Source: Ralstonia pickettii DTP0602
GTDB lineage: Bacteria > Pseudomonadota > Gammaproteobacteria > Burkholderiales > Burkholderiaceae
Direction of reading: 5' to 3'
DNA: 64,000 nucleotides
Assembly: GCA_000471925.1 (NCBI GenBank)
Contig: CP006669.1
Coordinates: forward strand, 62,001-126,000
Shown: positions 35,292-44,485 of the stretch, in pieces
Numbering within the stretch: the stretch's first letter is position 1
How the letters are laid out: every line of letters starts with the position of its first letter
Made by a program: the position numbers and the translations under genes
The notes under the pieces: model-generated
The model's database searches: none
What the model was told of the DNA's origin: nothing
Seen by the model: only the letters and a program-made list of their open reading frames with translations

Positions 35292-36884
35292 TTACTCCTG
35301 ATCCGGTTCCAATACCGACAGGCGCTGATCAACCATGGCGCCGCCGACGGTAAAGTGATACAGGCTTTGCCAAGCGTGGTCCTGGATTCCGAGCATGGCG
35401 TGCATTTCATCATCGAAAAAGCAGCCAATCCCCGTGGCGCGCACTCCGGTAGCTTCGGCTTCAAGATAGAGCGCTTGGCCGAGCATGCCGCATTCCCAGA
35501 AAAGATGGCGATAACGCCATGGTTGCTTCAGGGCGATTTCAAAGTTCGCGAGCATCCCCAGCGCAAAGCAGGAATCGGCGGCAATATCTTGGTGACAGCA
35601 GATCAACTTTGCCACCGCGCGCAAATCGTAAGGCAGCAGAAAATAGAGTGGCAGAAGGTCCGGTCCAGTCCGTTGCCACAGCCATTCCGGGCGCATAGCC
35701 TGCTTGAGGCTCGGAAGCGCCCCGGGATTCCTCACCAGCACATACAGGCCCGGCTCCAGATCGTCCACGCGGTGCACCAATAGCGCCGGATGCACCGCGA
35801 CAGGAGACACCAGCGCATTCCACGGTGGCGTGTCGCGACGTACCAACAGGCACGCCAGCATGGTAAAAAAAGCCGAGGTGGTGATGCGCGTTGTACCATC
35901 GAAACTCGTAGCGCTGCGGCGCTGCCGAGCGATCCGAGCAAAGCTCAGATCGAGGGCGGGCGTGGCAGACCACAGGGTCGGCTCCGGACTTAGCGAGGTC
36001 GGTTCGCAAGTACGAGACTTGTGCGTGGCGCGATGGATCGAATCGATATCCGGCCACCTCTCATGTCCCGCGCTTAGCTGATTCGCGCATCCGTACCAGT
36101 GTGCCTTATCCAAAGCAGGCCATAGGCGCTCCAGGTCAGGCTGTGCTTCAGGATTGCCGATCCAAAGCAGAACATCCGGCACCTCTGGTTCGGCTGCTCC
36201 GAAATCCTCGCTGCGATCCAATCCAAGCAATGCGGCCAACGCATCGTCCGCAGCCGCCTCCACCAGCCGCGTCTGCCAGCCGAGAGCCGCTGCCGCGTAA
36301 CTTACTGCGGCGATAGCATGCCCGCAGTCATGCTGGCAGTAGCGCCAGGCGCGCATTCCGTATTTCCAAGCCTCGCGCCAGTGGATCGAGCTGATGCCGA
36401 CCAAGATACCACGGTCCGAAAACGCCTCGGTCCATCGCGGATCATCCACTGCAGCGCGATGCTCAAGCACGTGGTCGCGGCTCAGGTAATGGTAGATCCC
36501 GCCGGACAAGCCAGGCAGCGCTGGACACAGAAGATAGCCCTCGGTCGGATGCAGATTCCCACTCGAAGGGTTGCAGCGCAGTGCCCACCGCTGAGCGCCA
36601 TAGGATTTCCACGCTGACAGGCCGAGGGAGAGTTCGAACAGGATTGCCAGGGTACGAAGGCTGAATCTCTGCGCGGGCGGAAGAGTGCCGGAGCGCAGCG
36701 CGTTGTAGCGTGCGGCCAGGGTGTCCCCGGCCAGCGGCAGAGCAATCCGCGGTGTGCCGTGAAACACCCGGAACGGGTCTGGCTGGGTTGCCCAGTCGAG
36801 TCCTCGGGGGCCAGGGGCATAGCTATTAACACGGTGCTTGCTGCGTTCGTGATAGTCAAGCAACGCCTGCGAGAATCGATCCAT
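35292..36884 (-). CDS. SagB/ThcOx-like double nitroreductase-domain protein
   Basis: 530 residues with two FMN-nitroreductase-like halves. The first is at ~40-270 (RYNALRSGTLPPAQRFSL, CNPSSGNLHPTEGYLL, GGIYHYLSRDHVLEH, HDCGHAIAAVSYAAAALGW). The second is at ~315-520 (IARQRRSATSFDGTT, GLYVLVRNPG, ECGMLGQALYLEAEATGVRATGIGCFFDDEM). It has no membrane anchor, unlike the protein at 4878. Stand-alone double SagB proteins are widespread in proteobacteria with unknown substrates. No peptide precursor or cyclase lies next to it. Confidence 0.8.
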   Translation of the reverse strand: MDRFSQALLDYHERSKHRVNSYAPGPRGLDWATQPDPFRVFHGTPRIALPLAGDTLAARYNALRSGTLPPAQRFSLRTLAILFELSLGLSAWKSYGAQRWALRCNPSSGNLHPTEGYLLCPALPGLSGGIYHYLSRDHVLEHRAAVDDPRWTEAFSDRGILVGISSIHWREAWKYGMRAWRYCQHDCGHAIAAVSYAAAALGWQTRLVEAAADDALAALLGLDRSEDFGAAEPEVPDVLLWIGNPEAQPDLERLWPALDKAHWYGCANQLSAGHERWPDIDSIHRATHKSRTCEPTSLSPEPTLWSATPALDLSFARIARQRRSATSFDGTTRITTSAFFTMLACLLVRRDTPPWNALVSPVAVHPALLVHRVDDLEPGLYVLVRNPGALPSLKQAMRPEWLWQRTGPDLLPLYFLLPYDLRAVAKLICCHQDIAADSCFALGMLANFEIALKQPWRYRHLFWECGMLGQALYLEAEATGVRATGIGCFFDDEMHAMLGIQDHAWQSLYHFTVGGAMVDQRLSVLEPDQE

Positions 36885-37729
36885 GTTCCTTCAGCCCAAG
36901 AATACCGGCCGCGCCCCGCTAGGACGCCAGATGGCTCGCGTTGCCGCGCGGTCGGCATCAAGTTGGACAGGGCGCGCTGAGGTCGGTTGCTCTAACCGTC
37001 GCCGCTCCTGTCTGGGGCCCGGCTCTGGCCGTGTCTCCGCAAAGCCCGAAAGAATTTCCCAGGGTTCAAATCGCACTTTAGATGGGTTTGACGGTGTTCT
37101 GGGCTGATGACGTAAGATTGCGCAGCTTTCCGGCCTGTGCCGCAAATTGCCTGGCCCCGTCTTCTGCGCCGAAGGTCTTACCGCGCAATGCTGGGCGAGT
37201 GGTGATGATGGTCTTCCGACGGCCGGCAGATTGGGTCAATATCGCATCGGTGCCTATACGGTTCCTATACCGGCCCGGTTGTGCGTATTCGGCTTTCGGG
37301 ATGCGCAGCTTGAGCACGGCCGAAACTGCCCCTCAAGACAGATGCCTAGCTTCGGCGAGTGTCCGTTATCGGGTAATCCGCGCAAGATCTACGGTCAGCC
37401 AAGCGCAGACCTTCGCAAAGCTGCCTGCGCGGCATTCGGTGCTGGCAAGTTCCGGGCCGAGCGTGCGTCGAACTTCGATTCGCTTGGGTGGCTTCCCTTT
37501 AGCTTGATGTGTCAAGTCGCGACGGGAAATCCTGTCTACACTTCCTTAGGGGAGGACACAGCCAGCCCCCAGAAGATCCACGCTATTCCGCCGTACGCGT
37601 CGAACATGCCACACCAGGTGCGCCGAGATGACTTCCACGGTACCCCACGGCGAGACGTAAAAGGCAATTCAGGCCGACCCCGGCCTTTCCTCTAGCGACG
37701 AGCGCGGCCGATTTTCATGCGAGGACACC
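36885..37729. other. Gap of ~0.85 kb without a recognised gene
   Basis: A minus-strand GTG frame (37317 to 37078) and plus-strand frames are open, but none resembles a family I know. The sequence GGTTCAAATC near 37066 looks like a tRNA T-loop, but the stem does not pair. The ground state is probably decayed sequence. Confidence 0.4.
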
Positions 37730-37864
37730 ATGTCTACCATCGAACCCGGAGATGCCGACGCCGCGGCACTTGAGATTCCTCCGGTCAGCCATGCAACCCT
37801 CGACGGCATGGATGCCTACCCTAGGCTGGTGACGGAGGCTTCGCAGTTCGCCAAGCCGGTCTGA
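37730..37864 (+). pseudogene. Likely 5' remnant of an acetyl-CoA synthetase gene
   Basis: 44 codons with GCGAGGAC before ATG 37730: MSTIEPGDADAAALEIPPVS, then HATLDGMDAYPRLVTEA. The pattern of a PP-rich start, then (I/L)xGMDAYxxLxxEA, is that of acetyl-CoA synthetase N-termini. Genes acs-yjcH-actP commonly form one operon, and yjcH-actP follow 67 bases later. The remaining ~600 codons of acs are gone. It could still be made as a short peptide leader. Confidence 0.5.
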
Positions 37865-37931
37865 CCGCGGCATTGCTGGCGTATTGCACAACCTCTGCGC
37901 ATTCTCTTTACAAAAAGACCGGAGATACAAC

Positions 37932-38237
37932 ATGGAAGAAGATCTCGCACAACGGATAATCGCGAATCCCAATTATCAGCGGCTGGTCTCGACACGTTCC
38001 ACGTACGGATGGGTGCTGGCCGGCATGATGATGGTTGTGTACTACGGCTATATCCTGCTGGTTGCATTCGGAAAGTCCCTGCTTTCCGCCAGGATTGGCG
38101 ATGGCGTGATGACGTGGGGCATCCCGATTGGTCTCTTCGTGATCGTTTTTACCGTGGCCATCACGGGCATTTATGTCTGGCGCGCAAACCGCGAGTTCGA
38201 TGATCGGACGGCGCAGATTCGCAAAGAGGTGCTGTAA
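37932..38237 (+). CDS. DUF485 (YjcH-type) inner membrane protein
   Basis: 101 residues from ATG 37932 (GGAGAT upstream). Two membrane spans are visible ([20 protein letters not shown] and [20 protein letters not shown]), with the family motif of a charged amphipathic start ([15 protein letters not shown]). DUF485 proteins are always found before ActP symporters and are thought to aid them. The stop overlaps the actP start as TAATG. Confidence 0.88.
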   Translation: MEEDLAQRIIANPNYQRLVSTRSTYGWVLAGMMMVVYYGYILLVAFGKSLLSARIGDGVMTWGIPIGLFVIVFTVAITGIYVWRANREFDDRTAQIRKEVL

Positions 38238-39901
38238 TGAAAAGACACCACCACATCCTATGCGCACTGACGCTGTTTTCTGCCGCCGCTGCCGTCCTCG
38301 CAGCAGGGGGGGATCTCGGTGAATTGCAGAGGCAACCGACCAACTGGACTGCGATTGCGATGTTCGCTGTCTTTGTCGTGTTCACTCTGTTCATCACCAA
38401 ATGGGCGGCCAGCAAGACAAAGTCCGCAGCGGATTTTTATACGGCCGGTGGCGGCATCACCGGCTTCCAGAACGGTCTGGCGATTGCTGGCGACTACATG
38501 TCCGCGGCCTCCTTTCTTGGCATCTCGGCTGCGGTCTACTCCAATGGCTACGACGGCCTGATCTATTCGATTGGCTTCCTGGTCGGCTGGCCTGTCATCA
38601 CCTTCCTGATGGCGGAGCGCCTGCGCAACCTCGGTCGCTTCACCTTCGCCGATGTTGCAGCGTATCGCTTCAAGCAGACGCCCATCCGGGTGTTCGCGGC
38701 TTCAGGCACGCTTGTGGTAGTGGCGTTCTACCTCATCGCCCAGATGGTCGGCGCCGGCCAACTGATCAAGCTGCTGTTTGGCCTGGAATACTGGCTCGCC
38801 GTAGTGATCGTCGGCACGCTGATGATGATTTATGTGCTGTTTGGGGGCATGACCGCGACCACGTGGGTCCAGATCATCAAGGCATGCCTCCTGCTCGCCG
38901 GCGCATCGTTCATGGCCTTCATGGTGCTGGCGCAGTTTCATTTCAATCCTGAAGCGCTGTTTGCCAAAGCGGTCGATGTCCATGCCAAGAAGGACGCCAT
39001 CATGGGCCCGGGCACGTTTATCAAAGACCCGATCTCTGCCATATCGTTCGGCATGGCTTTGATGTTTGGCACAGCGGGCTTGCCGCATATCCTGATGCGG
39101 TTCTTCACCGTGCCGAGTGCCAAGGAAGCACGCAAGTCGGTGTTCTGGGCGACGACGTGGATCGCCTACTTCTACGTCCTGACATTCATCATCGGCTTTG
39201 GCGCCATCGTCCTGGTCAGCACCAATCCGGTGTACAAGGATGCACTGGGCGGGTTGCTGGGCGGTAACAACATGGCTGCCATCCATCTTGCAAGCGCCGT
39301 TGGCGGCAATGTCTTCCTCGGCTTCATCTCCGCCGTTGCCTTCGCAACGATTCTTGCGGTGGTCGCGGGACTAACCCTGTCCGGCGCCACCGCTGTCTCA
39401 CATGACCTTTATGCGACCGTTTTCAAGAAGGGCAATGCTAGCAGCGAGAAAGAACTGGGGGTCTCGCGTCTTACGACAGTTGCGCTGGGCATCGTGGCGG
39501 TGATCCTGGGGATTGCGTTCGAGAAGCAGAACATCGCCTTCATGGTGTCGCTTGCGTTCGCCGTTGCGGCATCGGCTACCTTCCCCGTGCTGTTCATGGC
39601 TGTGCTGTGGAAAGATTGCACCACACGTGGGGCAACCATTGGCGGCTTTATCGGCCTGATTGTTGCTGTCGGCCTGACCATCGTGTCCAAGTCGGTTTGG
39701 GTGGATGTATTTGGCTACAAGGATGCGATCTTTCCCTATACCTCGCCCGCTTTGTTCTCGATGACGGCCGGCTTCGCCGGTATCTGGCTGTTTTCGATAC
39801 TCGACCGGAGCGCGCGCGCCCTTAGCGACCGGGCGGGCTATCCGGCGCAGAAGGTAAGGTCGGAAACCGGTATCGGCGCTGCGGGCGCTTCCGGCCACTG
39901 A
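38237..39901 (+). CDS. actP: Cation/acetate symporter
   Basis: The 554-residue sodium:solute symporter begins with a signal-like segment ([13 protein letters not shown]) and has ~13 spans. It carries the ActP features [40 protein letters not shown], and [19 protein letters not shown]. It imports acetate and related short carboxylates with Na+ or H+. It is coupled to DUF485 and followed by a sensor-exonuclease and a DUF294 protein, a gene set seen elsewhere in Cupriavidus-like genomes. Confidence 0.92.
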   Translation: MKRHHHILCALTLFSAAAAVLAAGGDLGELQRQPTNWTAIAMFAVFVVFTLFITKWAASKTKSAADFYTAGGGITGFQNGLAIAGDYMSAASFLGISAAVYSNGYDGLIYSIGFLVGWPVITFLMAERLRNLGRFTFADVAAYRFKQTPIRVFAASGTLVVVAFYLIAQMVGAGQLIKLLFGLEYWLAVVIVGTLMMIYVLFGGMTATTWVQIIKACLLLAGASFMAFMVLAQFHFNPEALFAKAVDVHAKKDAIMGPGTFIKDPISAISFGMALMFGTAGLPHILMRFFTVPSAKEARKSVFWATTWIAYFYVLTFIIGFGAIVLVSTNPVYKDALGGLLGGNNMAAIHLASAVGGNVFLGFISAVAFATILAVVAGLTLSGATAVSHDLYATVFKKGNASSEKELGVSRLTTVALGIVAVILGIAFEKQNIAFMVSLAFAVAASATFPVLFMAVLWKDCTTRGATIGGFIGLIVAVGLTIVSKSVWVDVFGYKDAIFPYTSPALFSMTAGFAGIWLFSILDRSARALSDRAGYPAQKVRSETGIGAAGASGH

Positions 39902-40032
39902 AGGGCCATGCGTCCGGCAAAGGGACGCGACCTGCATGTGAGCAATGGTCTCGCGCCAGGGCGTTCGTGCTTGTATCACCAGCCGCTTTTCCCCCAGTGA
40001 TTGGTGGAGAAGTGGCGCGCTTTGCGCATGGG

Positions 40033-42213
40033 ATGTTAGTGAGACTTCGAATGATTCGAGAGGCGATCGCCAGACACCATTTTGGCCTGGCATTGCTGCT
40101 GCTCTTCGTAGTGCAACTGCTCATCGTCTGCGGGATCTTTGCCTTTCTTGCGCTCGACATGACCAAGGTGCAGCGCGCATGGTTGGGCGAGATGCTGTGG
40201 CAACGCCTCGCGATAGGCGGTGCGCTCGCGGTGCTGCTGCTATTCGCGTTGGCCTTTGGTCTCAGAAAGCTGTTTGACGCCTATGTGACGCCCGTTGCCC
40301 GCCTGGCCGAAGACGCAGTGCTGCTTGCGGCCAACCCCGGCCATCGCATAACGGCACAGGGCGGTCGCGACGTGCGCATTCTCGCCGAAAAGCTCAACCT
40401 GCTGGCAGCGGCTCATCAATCGCTGCACGAAGAGGTGCAGGAAAAGATTGAGGTGGCAAACCGCGCGCTGGCGCAAGAGAGGAATCGGCTCGCCGCGCTC
40501 ATGGCTGAGCTTACCCTGAGTGTGCTGGTCTGCAATATCGACGGGCGTATTCTCCTCTACAACGCCAGTGCCAGGCATTTGCTAGAGAGCCGAGATGATG
40601 GTGTCTTCCCGCCTGGCGGCGCCGCAATTGGTCTGGGCCGCTCAGTGTTCGGTGTGTTGGAACGCGGGCTAATCCTGCATGCGCTCGAACAAATCCAGTA
40701 TCAGCTCGGGCAGCATGGAGATGGCATGACGCGACCGGTATCCGGCTTCGTCACCACGCTCGCAGGAGGGCGGATCGTGCGCGCCCACATGTCCCCTGTG
40801 TTTGACGGTGGGCATGTCCTGAACGGCTTCGTGCTGACACTGGAAGACATCACGCGCAATGTCGAAGCAGCAAGCCGCCGCGACGCCTTGCTGCTGTCGC
40901 TTACCCAGGACGTTCGCGTCGGACTGGAAAAGATCCATACGGCGGTGCAAGCCATGCAGTCATCCCCGGAAACGGACTGCGTGGAACGGGCCCGGCTGAC
41001 CGGGATCATCCACAGCGAAACGAAGCACCTGAAGATGCACTTCGACCGCGCCGCGGATCGGCATGGTGACAGTATGGACAACCGCCAGGAACTGGAAGAG
41101 ATCCGCGGGGCCGATCTGATCGCGCTGCTGCTGCGGCGCGTCGGCAGTGCGACGCTCAGCGCCACCGCCAGCCCCTTGATCGACGCAACAGTCTGGCTCA
41201 GGGTGGACAGCTATGCACTGGCGCAGTCGCTCGTCTATCTGTCACGGCAGCTTGGCAACGAAGCCGGCGTTACCGAGGTGCAGTTCGCCCTGTCTCGGAC
41301 CGACCGGCTGGCTCAGCTTGACCTTACCTGGCGCAACGCGCCGTTGGCCGCTGACAACCTGGCAGCATGGGCGAATGCGCCTTTGCAAATCGGCGCGAGT
41401 GGCCAGGTATTTACGCTGAATGCGCTGATTGCCCGTCACGGAGGCGAGGCAATATATTGTGTAGACGCGCCTCCGGGTGTGGCGCGCTACCGCTTGATGT
41501 TGCCGGTTTCCGAGCCGCGGCCGGCGTTGAGCATCCCGCTCACACAGGACGGCCGGCCGGAATTCTACGATTTCGACCTGTTCCACCAGGCGGGCCAAAG
41601 CGCCGAGATCGACCACCGTCCGCTTTCGCAACTTAGTTACACGGTGTTTGATACCGAGACCACCGGACTTGACCCCGCCGGCGGCGACGAGATCATCTCT
41701 GTTGGCGCGTTGCGCATCGTCAATGGCCGCTTGCTGCAGCAGGAGAACTTCGACCAGCTGATCCAGCCGCGGGCTCCACTGAGCGCGGACTCGATTGCGA
41801 TTCATGGCATCACGCGCACCATGCTCGATGGCCAGCCACCGATCGAAGCCGTGCTGCCGCAGTTTCACCGCTTCGCCGCTGACACCGTGCTCGTCGCGCA
41901 CAACGCCGCCTTCGACATGAAATTCCTGCAATTGCTGGAAGCAAGAACCGGAACGGCCTTCACGCAGCCGATCCTGGACACGCTACTGCTATCACAGGTG
42001 ATTCACCCCCATAAATCCGACCATACACTGGAGGCGCTCGCCGAGCGCCTTGGCGTTGCGGTAATCGGACGCCATACTGCCCTGGGCGACGCCATCGTCA
42101 CTGGCGAGGTCTTTCTCAGGATGCTCCCCCTCCTGGCGGAAAAGGGAATCTTTACCCTCAAGGAGGCCCGCGATGCCGAGCAACAGACGGCCTACGCGCG
42201 TATCAAATACTGA
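40033..42213 (+). CDS. Membrane PAS/kinase-like sensor fused to DnaQ-type 3'-5' exonuclease
   Basis: The start is uncertain (ATG 40033 chosen; GTG 40012 and ATG 40051 are possible). Two membrane spans lie near residues 20-75 (LALLLLFVVQLLIVCGIFAF; LAIGGALAVLLLFALAFGL). A linker, a PAS-type region (LSVLVCNIDGRILLYNASA) and a degenerate histidine-kinase-like region without an HExxxP phosphoacceptor follow. The C-terminal ~190 residues are a DEDDh exonuclease: FDTETTGLDP, VAHNAAFDMKF, HTALGDA. It is the middle gene of the actP-exonuclease-DUF294 unit. The exonuclease may degrade a nucleotide signal or RNA/DNA ends; its link to acetate uptake is unexplained. Confidence 0.8.
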   Translation: MLVRLRMIREAIARHHFGLALLLLFVVQLLIVCGIFAFLALDMTKVQRAWLGEMLWQRLAIGGALAVLLLFALAFGLRKLFDAYVTPVARLAEDAVLLAANPGHRITAQGGRDVRILAEKLNLLAAAHQSLHEEVQEKIEVANRALAQERNRLAALMAELTLSVLVCNIDGRILLYNASARHLLESRDDGVFPPGGAAIGLGRSVFGVLERGLILHALEQIQYQLGQHGDGMTRPVSGFVTTLAGGRIVRAHMSPVFDGGHVLNGFVLTLEDITRNVEAASRRDALLLSLTQDVRVGLEKIHTAVQAMQSSPETDCVERARLTGIIHSETKHLKMHFDRAADRHGDSMDNRQELEEIRGADLIALLLRRVGSATLSATASPLIDATVWLRVDSYALAQSLVYLSRQLGNEAGVTEVQFALSRTDRLAQLDLTWRNAPLAADNLAAWANAPLQIGASGQVFTLNALIARHGGEAIYCVDAPPGVARYRLMLPVSEPRPALSIPLTQDGRPEFYDFDLFHQAGQSAEIDHRPLSQLSYTVFDTETTGLDPAGGDEIISVGALRIVNGRLLQQENFDQLIQPRAPLSADSIAIHGITRTMLDGQPPIEAVLPQFHRFAADTVLVAHNAAFDMKFLQLLEARTGTAFTQPILDTLLLSQVIHPHKSDHTLEALAERLGVAVIGRHTALGDAIVTGEVFLRMLPLLAEKGIFTLKEARDAEQQTAYARIKY

Positions 42214-42227
42214 GGGACGTAGCGCCC

Positions 42228-43346
42228 ATGGATAGCCATTCCACGATCAATCCTGATGCTGCTCCCGATCCACGCAGCCTCGACGGAAGCGTATTCGCGC
42301 AAGATATTGACCGTATTCGTCTGGGCTTCGTCAGCGCGACGGACGAGGCGGGCTTGCAGCGGGCAGCCGCTGAGATTCGAGCGCTTATACATCGCCTGGT
42401 TGGCGAAGTACCCGCGGAAGCGTGCACCCGCCTGATCTCCAGGCTGAATGATGCGCTGACGCGCCGCATGATCGAACTGACTTGCGCAGACGCGCGGATG
42501 CCTGCTGCACGCTGGTGCTGGATAGCGCTCGGCAGCGAAGGCCGCGAGGAACAGACGCTGTCGACCGATCAGGACAATGGCATCATCATGGCTGGCCGCG
42601 ACGGTGCTGAAGGACTGCGCGAGAGGCTGTTACCGCTGGCACTGCGTATCAACGAAGCGCTCGACGCGTGCGGATTTCCGTTGTGCACGGGGAAGATCAT
42701 GGCGAGCAATCCGCAATGGTGTCTTGACTTGCATGAATGGCGGGAGCGCTTCGCTAGCTGGATCATTGATGGTGATCCGCAGGCGCTGCTCAACGCAACC
42801 ATCTTCTTTGACCTGCGCGCGCTTTTCGGTGCTCACGACCTGGCAGCGGCGCTGGCGGACTGGTTAGCGGAGATTGGGGCGGACAGTCCCCGCTTTCTGT
42901 TCCAGATGACCGAAAATGCATTGCGGCGTAAGCCGCCGCTCGGTGTGCTGCACGACTTTGTGGTCGAGAAAGGCGGGATGTTTGCTGGCACCATCGATCT
43001 CAAACGGGATGCCGCAACGCTATTCGTCGACGCGGCCCGCATCTATGGCTTGGCCTGTGGCGCCCGCACCAGCAACACGGCGGATCGCCTCAGACTGGCC
43101 GCTGACGCGGGGCGTCTTCGTCCGACCGATGTGCAAGCTTGGATAGGCGCGTTCTATTTCATCCAGATGTTGCGCCTGAAAAATCAGCAGTCCCATTACG
43201 AACAGGGCTCGATCATGCACAATCATGTGGATCCAAATGAACTGGGCGGCGCTGAGCGGCGCGAGTTGCTCAACGCCTTGCGCGAAGCCCGCGCACTGCA
43301 AAGACGTCTGGCGCTGGAATACCTTGGCACAAGCCAGGGCATCTGA
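42228..43346 (+). CDS. DUF294-type putative nucleotidyltransferase with substrate-binding domain
   Basis: 372 residues. The nucleotidyltransferase core has WIALGSEGREEQTLSTDQDNG, the family signature with the metal Asps. The C-terminal helical substrate-binding domain follows (FLFQMTENALRRKPPLG; LRLKNQQSHYEQG). The family often carries CBS domains, absent here. It resembles GlnD/GlnE-like uridylyl/adenylyltransferases and may modify its membrane partner or ActP. The start is 15 bases after the exonuclease stop. Confidence 0.85.
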   Translation: MDSHSTINPDAAPDPRSLDGSVFAQDIDRIRLGFVSATDEAGLQRAAAEIRALIHRLVGEVPAEACTRLISRLNDALTRRMIELTCADARMPAARWCWIALGSEGREEQTLSTDQDNGIIMAGRDGAEGLRERLLPLALRINEALDACGFPLCTGKIMASNPQWCLDLHEWRERFASWIIDGDPQALLNATIFFDLRALFGAHDLAAALADWLAEIGADSPRFLFQMTENALRRKPPLGVLHDFVVEKGGMFAGTIDLKRDAATLFVDAARIYGLACGARTSNTADRLRLAADAGRLRPTDVQAWIGAFYFIQMLRLKNQQSHYEQGSIMHNHVDPNELGGAERRELLNALREARALQRRLALEYLGTSQGI

Positions 43347-43462
43347 GCAAGGTCTCTGCTGCGGATCGAAGATGACGCTGAATGTAAGCCGTTGGATGGT
43401 AGCACCTGACATGTCGCTGCGGGCCGGTCGTCAAACTCGAAACGGCCGTTCGCTACCGCCCG

Positions 43463-44374
43463 CTATCCCTTCTCTTCAAGCGATTTCTGAAATTTGTTTA
43501 CCAAGAAGTCAATGAAAGCGCGCGCGCGCGCTGTCTGATTACGGCGCTGCGAGTAGTAGACAAAGAGGTCAGCCGATGGCAGCTTGAACTGCGGTAAGAC
43601 GACTCGCAAGCGGCCGCTCTCCAGATACTTTGCCAAGTCCCACTCGGAACGGATCAGGATGCCGTGCCCGTCAAGGGCCCAGCCAAGAACAATATCCCCA
43701 TCGTTACTGGATAGCGCCCCTGCGACCTTCACGCTTTCGTGACGACCATCATGCTCGAAGCGCCAGATGACGTGGGCTTCGTCGTTCTGTCTGTGAATGA
43801 TGCATCGATGGTTGGAGAGATCTGGCAGTGACTTAGGCGAGCCGAATTTCTCCAGGTAGACCGGGGACGCGCAGAGGAAGCGACGGTTCGACATGATTCG
43901 CCTTGCACTAAGCCGCTTGTCCGGCAGTGTCCCGAATCTGATCGCCAGGTCGACGCCACTGTCCACGAGGTCGACAGGGCGATCCGTGACCTCAAGCTGT
44001 ACCTCGACTTGCGTATAGCGCTTCGCAAACTCTGAAACGAGAGGCGCAATGGTGGTGCGTCCGAATCCGAGTGTCGCATTGACGCGCAGCAATCCGCGGG
44101 GTTCTGCGCCGCTGCTCGCTACAACGCTCTCCATCTCGCGCAGGTCCGCTAGGATTTTTTGGGCATAGCCCAAGTATGTCTCGCCTTCGTTCGTCAGGCT
44201 GATGCTCCGTGTGGTGCGGTTGACCAGACGGACACCGAGCCTGCTTTCCATCAAGGCAAGCCGCTTTGTCGCTGCCGGCGGCGTCAGGTCCAGTTCGCGC
44301 GCAGCGGCAGCGAGGCTGCCATGCCGGGCAATCAGGACAAAGAACTCCAATTCGGAGGCAATCTCAGTCTTCAC
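43463..44374 (-). CDS. LysR-family regulator of the D-tartrate genes
   Basis: 303 residues from a GTG at 44374 (no good ATG exists in the HTH region). The LysR helix-turn-helix is ELEFFVLIARHGSLAAAARE, LTPPAATKRLALMESRLGVRL, followed by NRTTRSISLTNEG. An effector domain fills the rest (PLVSEFAKRYTQVEVQLEVT, DLAIRFGTL). It is divergent from tarD with 111 bases between, the typical layout for a LysR activator of its neighbour. The inducer is probably D-tartrate. Confidence 0.87.
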   Translation of the reverse strand: MKTEIASELEFFVLIARHGSLAAAARELDLTPPAATKRLALMESRLGVRLVNRTTRSISLTNEGETYLGYAQKILADLREMESVVASSGAEPRGLLRVNATLGFGRTTIAPLVSEFAKRYTQVEVQLEVTDRPVDLVDSGVDLAIRFGTLPDKRLSARRIMSNRRFLCASPVYLEKFGSPKSLPDLSNHRCIIHRQNDEAHVIWRFEHDGRHESVKVAGALSSNDGDIVLGWALDGHGILIRSEWDLAKYLESGRLRVVLPQFKLPSADLFVYYSQRRNQTARARAFIDFLVNKFQKSLEEKG

Positions 44375-44393
44375 TTTTGGCGAATAATGAAAT

Positions 44394-44409
44394 GAATTCG
44401 GTTCAATTC
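44394..44409. promoter_or_regulatory. Inverted repeat GAATT-N6-AATTC in LysR/tarD region
   Basis: The 16-base element has dyad symmetry and fits the T-N11-A size of LysR sites. It lies between the divergent LysR and tarD starts, nearer the regulator. It is a candidate activator/autoregulation site. Confidence 0.4.
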
Positions 44410-44485
44410 TAGTGCATCGTTCCGCGCCTAAGCTACGGATTCCCACGCCCCGCGCATCTGCGTAATGTGAACCAGGAGACGTATT

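Noticed and set aside
37050..37085. tRNA T-loop-like GGTTCAAATC
   Set aside because: Flanking bases do not form the T-stem and no acceptor, anticodon or D arms can be built around it.
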